The notes below the pieces were generated by a model that was not told the DNA's origin, did not search any database, and saw only the letters and a list, made by a program, of their open reading frames with translations. A DNA stretch of 38,988 nucleotides, from NCBI GenBank assembly GCA_013151215.1, contig JAADIS010000123.1, positions 1-38,988 of the forward strand, given 5' to 3'. This DNA comes from Chlorobiota bacterium (GTDB lineage: Bacteria; Bacteroidota; Bacteroidia; Bacteroidales; F082). Below are positions 36,101-38,988 of this stretch, one piece after another; within the stretch, counting starts at the first letter, position 1, and each line of letters begins with the position of its first letter. The position numbers were made by a program, and so were the translations under genes.

Positions 36101-37387
36101 AAAGATAAGGGGAAACAGAATCTTTATAAGATCTTTGTTGAAGCATCCAAGAATCTTACAAAAAAGGATTATGGCGTCGCTTGTTTAATTGTTCAAAGCA
36201 GCCTTTTATGTGATTTATCTTCTACATATACAAGAGAACTATTATTAAAGACATGCCTTGTTGAAGAAATAATAGAATTCCCAAAAACAGCCCCTACAAA
36301 AGAAGGCCAAGTATTTGAAAATGTACTACAAGGTACTTGTATATATAGGTTTATTAACCGCTGGCCGAAACCAAATCATGCTTTTGTTATTTCATCTAAT
36401 AATGATGTGACGACTTTGAAAAAACTAAAACATGAAAGAATTATTCAAAATTCATTATTCGATTTATATCCAGAAACATTTTATATACCCTTAGTAAAGA
36501 AAGGTGATTTTACACCTATCAATGAAATTAAGAATAATTCTAAACCATTAGGTTTTTATTTAAAATATATTAATCAAGGAGATATTAATCTAACAAGTTC
36601 AAAAGATTATTTCACTAATAACGATACTGGTGTTAAATTATTTAGGGGAAAAAATGTTCAACGATTCTACCTTATAGAAGACGTTGAAGAATATGTATAT
36701 CCTGACTATAAATTAGAAAAAGTTGAATTTAACTTACAACATCAGTTTTTAGTTTGTCAAGAAATAACAGGAACAACAGATAAATACAGACTGCATTTTT
36801 GTAAAACTCCTAAAAATGTAAAATATTTATTTGGTCACACTGCTAATAAATTAACCGTAAAAAATAATAATCACATTGATTCTTTGTCAATTATTTTGAA
36901 CTCCAAATTTTTAGATTGGTTGTTTAGAAAAACATCTACAAATAATCATGTCATGGGATATGAGATTGTTCAGTTTCCAATTCCAAACTATTTCCAAAGC
37001 AATATATCTTTACTCGATAAATTTTATAATTTAATACATTTTTTGTCACATTTAAAATCTTCGTTTAAGACTTTATTTGAAAGAATAAATGATGCCATCG
37101 TCTTCAATCTCTACTTCCCCTCCCACATGAAAGAGCGAGGCATAGATGTATTGGAATTTGTGGAGTGGGATATTAAGGAAGTAATGCAAAAACACCCCTC
37201 TGCCTCCGGCATCTCCCCTCAGGGGGAGAAGTTTTGGGAGTTTGAGCAGTTAAGCCACAGCGAAAAAGAGCAGGTAATAGAGCAACTTCACCAAAAATGG
37301 ACAGACCCCGATAATGAGGTGGTAAAACGAATGGGCATGTTTAAGGAGAAGAGCCCGGATATATTGGGGGTTATATTGGAGAGTTGA
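33134..37387 (+). CDS. Eco57I/PglX-like adenine-specific DNA methyltransferase with inserted DUF559 nuclease
   Basis: 1417 aa. An N-terminal region (1-500) of uncertain fold contains a beta-rich block ([15 protein letters not shown]). It is followed by [20 protein letters not shown], the standard entry to the class of large gamma-type N6-adenine methyltransferases. Motif I is DPAAGSGAF (721-729) and motif IV is NPPY (968-971) in [13 protein letters not shown]-terminal target-recognition region runs to the end. Between the two landmark segments an in-frame block (about 523-682) encodes a DUF559 endonuclease and its repeat-derived flanks. Without it the protein would be about 1255 aa, normal for the family. 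It is co-oriented with the HEPN gene and the PLD-helicase. It is probably the modification subunit, possibly with cleavage ability gained from DUF559. Confidence 0.9.
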   Translation: MELTLFKGKVFLDAVKTLIKELKVPINYVANEPTTAKEILKDTYKDNSTFALVDDVYFVGMVDDAAFEGNESLSVDKIKSDYDGILIFGITLHKRENNLLPTRSQLAEISRAFNREFYYTPVVLVFKYSNTDEEFIAFANTERLKYKQEWREGEKVGKVSLLRDINFENTHAGHERILLGDGKEKGLRIDNKIDSFAKLYNYWQEVFSVSILNKKFYKELQNWYFWAIQEVSFPNQPNRFDYETDAKFDEAVKEHKAKNVIRLLTRILFIWFIKEKKLIPEDLFDEQTIANKFLVDFTPQKPHGNFATGKHNSKYYRAILQNLFFATLNQEMGKRQFRNDKQHQNVTNLMRYKSYFKDPDYFVQLMEDVVPFMNGGLFECLDKPHPEKKGKQGGDIIIYADGFSDRTDNFLTVPDYLFFDVDEDVDLSDDFGSKSKIYKNAKTRGLLEILKSYKFTITENTPIEEDVALDPELLGKVFENLLASYNPETKTTARKQTGSFYTPREIVNYMVDESLIAYLSTQLSSLKGGAPEGGGGSKNSFQGDKLNNLPYLKTFRKELRNNLTPAEAALWKVLKGKQLVGRKFRRQHSVANYILDFYCPAEKLAIELDGQGHFESAQEEYDRERDLFLKHVGIKVLRFENKIVWNDLEGLLDAVKAEFGWRERMEQEPPRPSDTPPLQGGERLEEDLNRLFSYDETNPFENNSEIQKQIIKAFDKIKILDPAAGSGAFPMGALQKMVHVLHKVDPHNAEWKQRQIDKVNNAIESLEKIDDAKFREQSIKELQAQIKDIEDAFENNELDYGRKLFLIENCIYGVDIQSIATQISKLRFFISLIVDQRIDKSKPNFGIRPLPNLETKFVAANTLVGIDKPDAQLNLFDKTEVKILESQLKKVRHKIFSSKSPRRKRELREEDKKLRERIAELLEEGGMENKTARQLASWDPYDQNTSSPFFDSEWMFDIRDGFDVVIGNPPYKQVPKGIYSVQQYPYSEGKDKGKQNLYKIFVEASKNLTKKDYGVACLIVQSSLLCDLSSTYTRELLLKTCLVEEIIEFPKTAPTKEGQVFENVLQGTCIYRFINRWPKPNHAFVISSNNDVTTLKKLKHERIIQNSLFDLYPETFYIPLVKKGDFTPINEIKNNSKPLGFYLKYINQGDINLTSSKDYFTNNDTGVKLFRGKNVQRFYLIEDVEEYVYPDYKLEKVEFNLQHQFLVCQEITGTTDKYRLHFCKTPKNVKYLFGHTANKLTVKNNNHIDSLSIILNSKFLDWLFRKTSTNNHVMGYEIVQFPIPNYFQSNISLLDKFYNLIHFLSHLKSSFKTLFERINDAIVFNLYFPSHMKERGIDVLEFVEWDIKEVMQKHPSASGISPQGEKFWEFEQLSHSEKEQVIEQLHQKWTDPDNEVVKRMGMFKEKSPDILGVILES
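34702..34743 (+). repeat. left inverted repeat of the DUF559 element
   Basis: 42 bp starting CTCCTCCTTGAAAGGAGGAG and ending GGTGGTTC. It is the imperfect inverse of 35135-35177, about 80% by eye with one 1-nt gap. It is itself partly palindromic (CTCCTCCTT/AAGGAGGAG). In frame it is read as [13 protein letters not shown]. Confidence 0.85.
35135..35177 (+). repeat. right inverted repeat of the DUF559 element
   Basis: 43 bp starting GAACCACCCCGTCCTTCGGA and ending CAAGGTGGGG. Its reverse complement aligns along its whole length with 34702-34743. In frame it is read as [14 protein letters not shown]. Confidence 0.85.
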
Positions 37388-37401
37388 TGACTCTACTTAA
37401 A

Positions 37402-38406
37402 TTATTCAAGAAATTGATTATCAAGGGTCTTTTTAACATCAATAAGTAACTTATCAGCACATCTCGTTGTTGTTGATCCTTCAGGTGCCGCTCCTAGTAA
37501 TACCCCTGCAAATTTAGCAAACGGTCTGGGTTGATTGTTCTCTTGAGGATAAACTGAATTATAGAGCGATAATTTTTCAGGATCTTTCCATAATTGCTTA
37601 TAATTTGTTGCTAATATTATCCAATTATCTGGCAATAAAGGGTTTTTTGGGCCTCTTATTACAACTAAAGTTCCTGATTCTGATCTTTGGTAATTCGTTT
37701 TACAATAACCATACAAATTTATCTGGGCAGTCCTATCCCTATTAAACAAAATGTAATTCTCAGTTTCATTGCTGTAAAATTTAACATTAGGGTTTTTCTT
37801 CAACTCAATAGTAGGTTCTGGCATATTCTTCCAATTCTTCTTTTCTATAATTTCTCGAGAGTTTCCTATCGCTTTTGGGCTAATATTCCACTTTTGGTTT
37901 TTTGAATCAACAACCTCCCAGTCACCCCAAAATATTATCTCAAATAATGGTCCATGTTTTACAATGATATCTTGCTTAATTGGAAGCAAAAATTTAAATG
38001 TTCTAGTTTCATTAGGCAACATTGGAGTTTCCCCAACTAATTCACGACCAACTTTTTTACTTAAGAAAAGCATAGGTACAAATCCCCCATTTCTTTGAGG
38101 AATAATGTAAGAACCTCTACTTATTAACTCAATCTTATTACCAACATAATTAACACTAGTAATATCTAAAGGCTTCTTCGTAAAGTTGGTGAGTTCTAAA
38201 ATTACTCCTATCTGATACATATTACTATCAACATTCACACTAAAAACCTTAATATATGATAAATCAACATTTCCTTTTTTCTTTGGTAAAAAAATTATAC
38301 TTAGTATTAAAATAAATATAAGTGCTATTATCGCAACAACAAGCCACTTAACAAATGGGTGGTATTCATTTAATTGATCAATTATTTTAAAAAAGAAATC
38401 CAACAT
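37402..38406 (-). CDS. single-pass membrane protein of unknown function
   Basis: A 334-aa protein with a short cytoplasmic N-terminus and one strong membrane helix (WLVVAIIALIFILILSIIFL, about 20-39), followed by a KKK anchor and a roughly 290-residue domain. The first half of that domain (about 48-165) is beta-rich and reads like an immunoglobulin-like fold (QIGVILELTNFTKKPLDI ... SRGSYIIPQ ... PLFEIIFWGDWEV). I recognise no family or catalytic motif. It is convergent with the methyltransferase (14-bp gap), so it is not in that operon, though its AT-rich composition fits the island. A link with defence is speculative. Confidence 0.7.
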   Translation of the reverse strand: MLDFFFKIIDQLNEYHPFVKWLVVAIIALIFILILSIIFLPKKKGNVDLSYIKVFSVNVDSNMYQIGVILELTNFTKKPLDITSVNYVGNKIELISRGSYIIPQRNGGFVPMLFLSKKVGRELVGETPMLPNETRTFKFLLPIKQDIIVKHGPLFEIIFWGDWEVVDSKNQKWNISPKAIGNSREIIEKKNWKNMPEPTIELKKNPNVKFYSNETENYILFNRDRTAQINLYGYCKTNYQRSESGTLVVIRGPKNPLLPDNWIILATNYKQLWKDPEKLSLYNSVYPQENNQPRPFAKFAGVLLGAAPEGSTTTRCADKLLIDVKKTLDNQFLE

Positions 38407-38509
38407 AACTTAATAATGTGCATTATGTGTGCATAAAAATAGTAAAATATTTCCATAATTGAGATACAAGACAAATTATAGAAAACAACTATGTAAATCA
38501 ACTAAAAGC

Positions 38510-38653
38510 ACTTTCGTAAATATCGACATGAAGCAGATGGGCGTTGGAGGCGACAATTCTTGGGGAGCAAGACCACACAAGCAATATCAGATCCCTGTTG
38601 AAGAATACAACTTCAGCCTTACTATAAAGGCCTACGCAAATAATAAAGACTAA
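38510..38653 (+). pseudogene. lacZ: 3' stump of a beta-galactosidase gene (GH2, LacZ-type)
   Basis: The short ORF here ends with VNIDMKQMGVGGDNSWGARP and then HKQYQIPVEEYNFSLTIKAY. The MGVGGDNSW block and the following strand are the extreme C-terminus of LacZ-type family 2 beta-galactosidases (E. coli LacZ ends MGVGGDDSW and so on). Only about 48 codons remain: no catalytic domain or start is present, and upstream sequence becomes AT-rich and unrelated. It is best read as the remnant of a gene removed or split when the neighbouring island was inserted or rearranged. The upstream ATG at 38459 is probably fortuitous. Confidence 0.85.
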
Positions 38654-38743
38654 TAAATACGACAATTTTAATTATAAGCATGCAAATAATAATTTGTTGC
38701 TAACGAATATCACTTTCACTCTATAATTGTTCCCTGCCCAAAA

Positions 38744-38751
38744 TATCTTTG
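38744..38751 (+). promoter_or_regulatory. -7 box of the terminal lipoprotein gene
   Basis: TATCTTTG is a perfect TAnnTTTG match, 14 nt before the ATG at 38766. Confidence 0.55.
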
Positions 38752-38765
38752 CTTCATAAAAATCG

Positions 38766-38988
38766 ATGAATATGAAGAAGAAAAAATTATTATTGCTATT
38801 GGTTATTACTTTAGGTTTAACCACTTTGATGAGCACAACATGTAAGAAAGATGAGCCTACCGCAGCAACTTGCGATGGAGTTGCATCAGCAACTGCAACA
38901 GGTGAGATTGATCAAACCTTCTGTTTCGATCTTGTTACCACTTATAATTACGATCCTGAAAACTACATCTCCTTTTGGGCTCGCGAAA
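38766..38988 (+). CDS. putative lipoprotein, N-terminal part (runs off the window)
   Basis: An ATG at 38766 (or in-frame ATG at 38772) opens a frame that stays open to the window end (74 codons). It encodes MNMKKKKLLLLLVITLGLTT, then LMSTTCKKDEPTAATCDG, a typical Bacteroidota lipoprotein start: a short hydrophobic signal, Cys, then charged residues. The following residues (GEIDQTFCFDLVTTYNYDPE) suggest a small beta-rich exported domain. It is too short to assign a function. Confidence 0.75.
   Translation, partial: MNMKKKKLLLLLVITLGLTTLMSTTCKKDEPTAATCDGVASATATGEIDQTFCFDLVTTYNYDPENYISFWARE

Noticed and set aside
28654-37387. Full DISARM or BREX system
   Set aside because: DrmA, DrmB, PglZ, BrxC and BrxL are absent; only the helicase/methyltransferase logic is shared.
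38459-38653. Independent 64-aa protein gene
   Set aside because: Its second half is the C-terminus of a beta-galactosidase and its first half looks like unrelated AT-rich DNA, so it is a remnant and not a designed small protein.

Overview
The window reads as chromosomal DNA of a Bacteroidota bacterium, probably an anaerobic or facultative member of the Bacteroidales/Marinilabiliales side. The reasons are several secreted proteins with type IX secretion (T9SS) C-terminal sorting domains, many promoters of the Bacteroidota type (-7 box TAnnTTTG), no Shine-Dalgarno-like leaders, a single-chain pyruvate:ferredoxin oxidoreductase, and lipoprotein/outer-membrane architecture. No rRNA, tRNA or CRISPR array was seen.

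Layout. (1) 1-2.3 kb: an accessory cassette with a ClpP/SppA-like SDH-family protease and a 67-aa acidic protein, flanked by two direct repeats of about 146 bp, then a short doubtful ORF. (2) 2.3-8.1 kb: a dihydroorotate-dehydrogenase-like flavoprotein divergent from nifJ (PFOR), then a LamG-like T9SS protein. (3) 8.4-14.8 kb: a broken 5' fragment of mutS2, a 5'-truncated T9SS protein gene, a second T9SS gene, and a complete mutS2 whose 5' part is AT-rich and whose 3' part is not. This looks like imported DNA that brought its own mutS2 5' end and stranded the old one. (4) 14.8-23.1 kb: core and ordinary genes: threonine aldolase, rlmN, a class I glutamine amidotransferase, a large BNR/sortilin-like T9SS protein, a hexaheme lipoprotein with a collagen-like tether divergent from a Crp/Fnr regulator, and a beta-barrel protein. 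(5) 23.2-28.5 kb: a likely operon of a lipocalin-like protein, a rifampin-phosphotransferase/PEP-synthase-like enzyme, a small ORF and a sodium/sugar symporter. (6) 28.6-38.4 kb: a defence island, bounded on the right by the 3' stump of a beta-galactosidase gene. (7) 38.77 kb to the end: a lipoprotein gene that runs off the window.

The defence island is the most interesting part. It has a PLD-nuclease/SNF2 helicase, then a compact promoter plus structured RNA ending in a U-tract, directly followed by an AbiD/F-type HEPN ribonuclease gene (motif RNICAH), then a large Eco57I/PglX-like adenine methyltransferase. The methyltransferase ORF is itself interrupted in frame by a 476-bp element. This element is flanked by 42-43-bp inverted repeats and encodes a DUF559 (Vsr-like) endonuclease domain. 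The arrangement suggests a compact restriction system with an embedded, RNA-controlled abortive-infection module and a selfish nuclease element living inside the methyltransferase.
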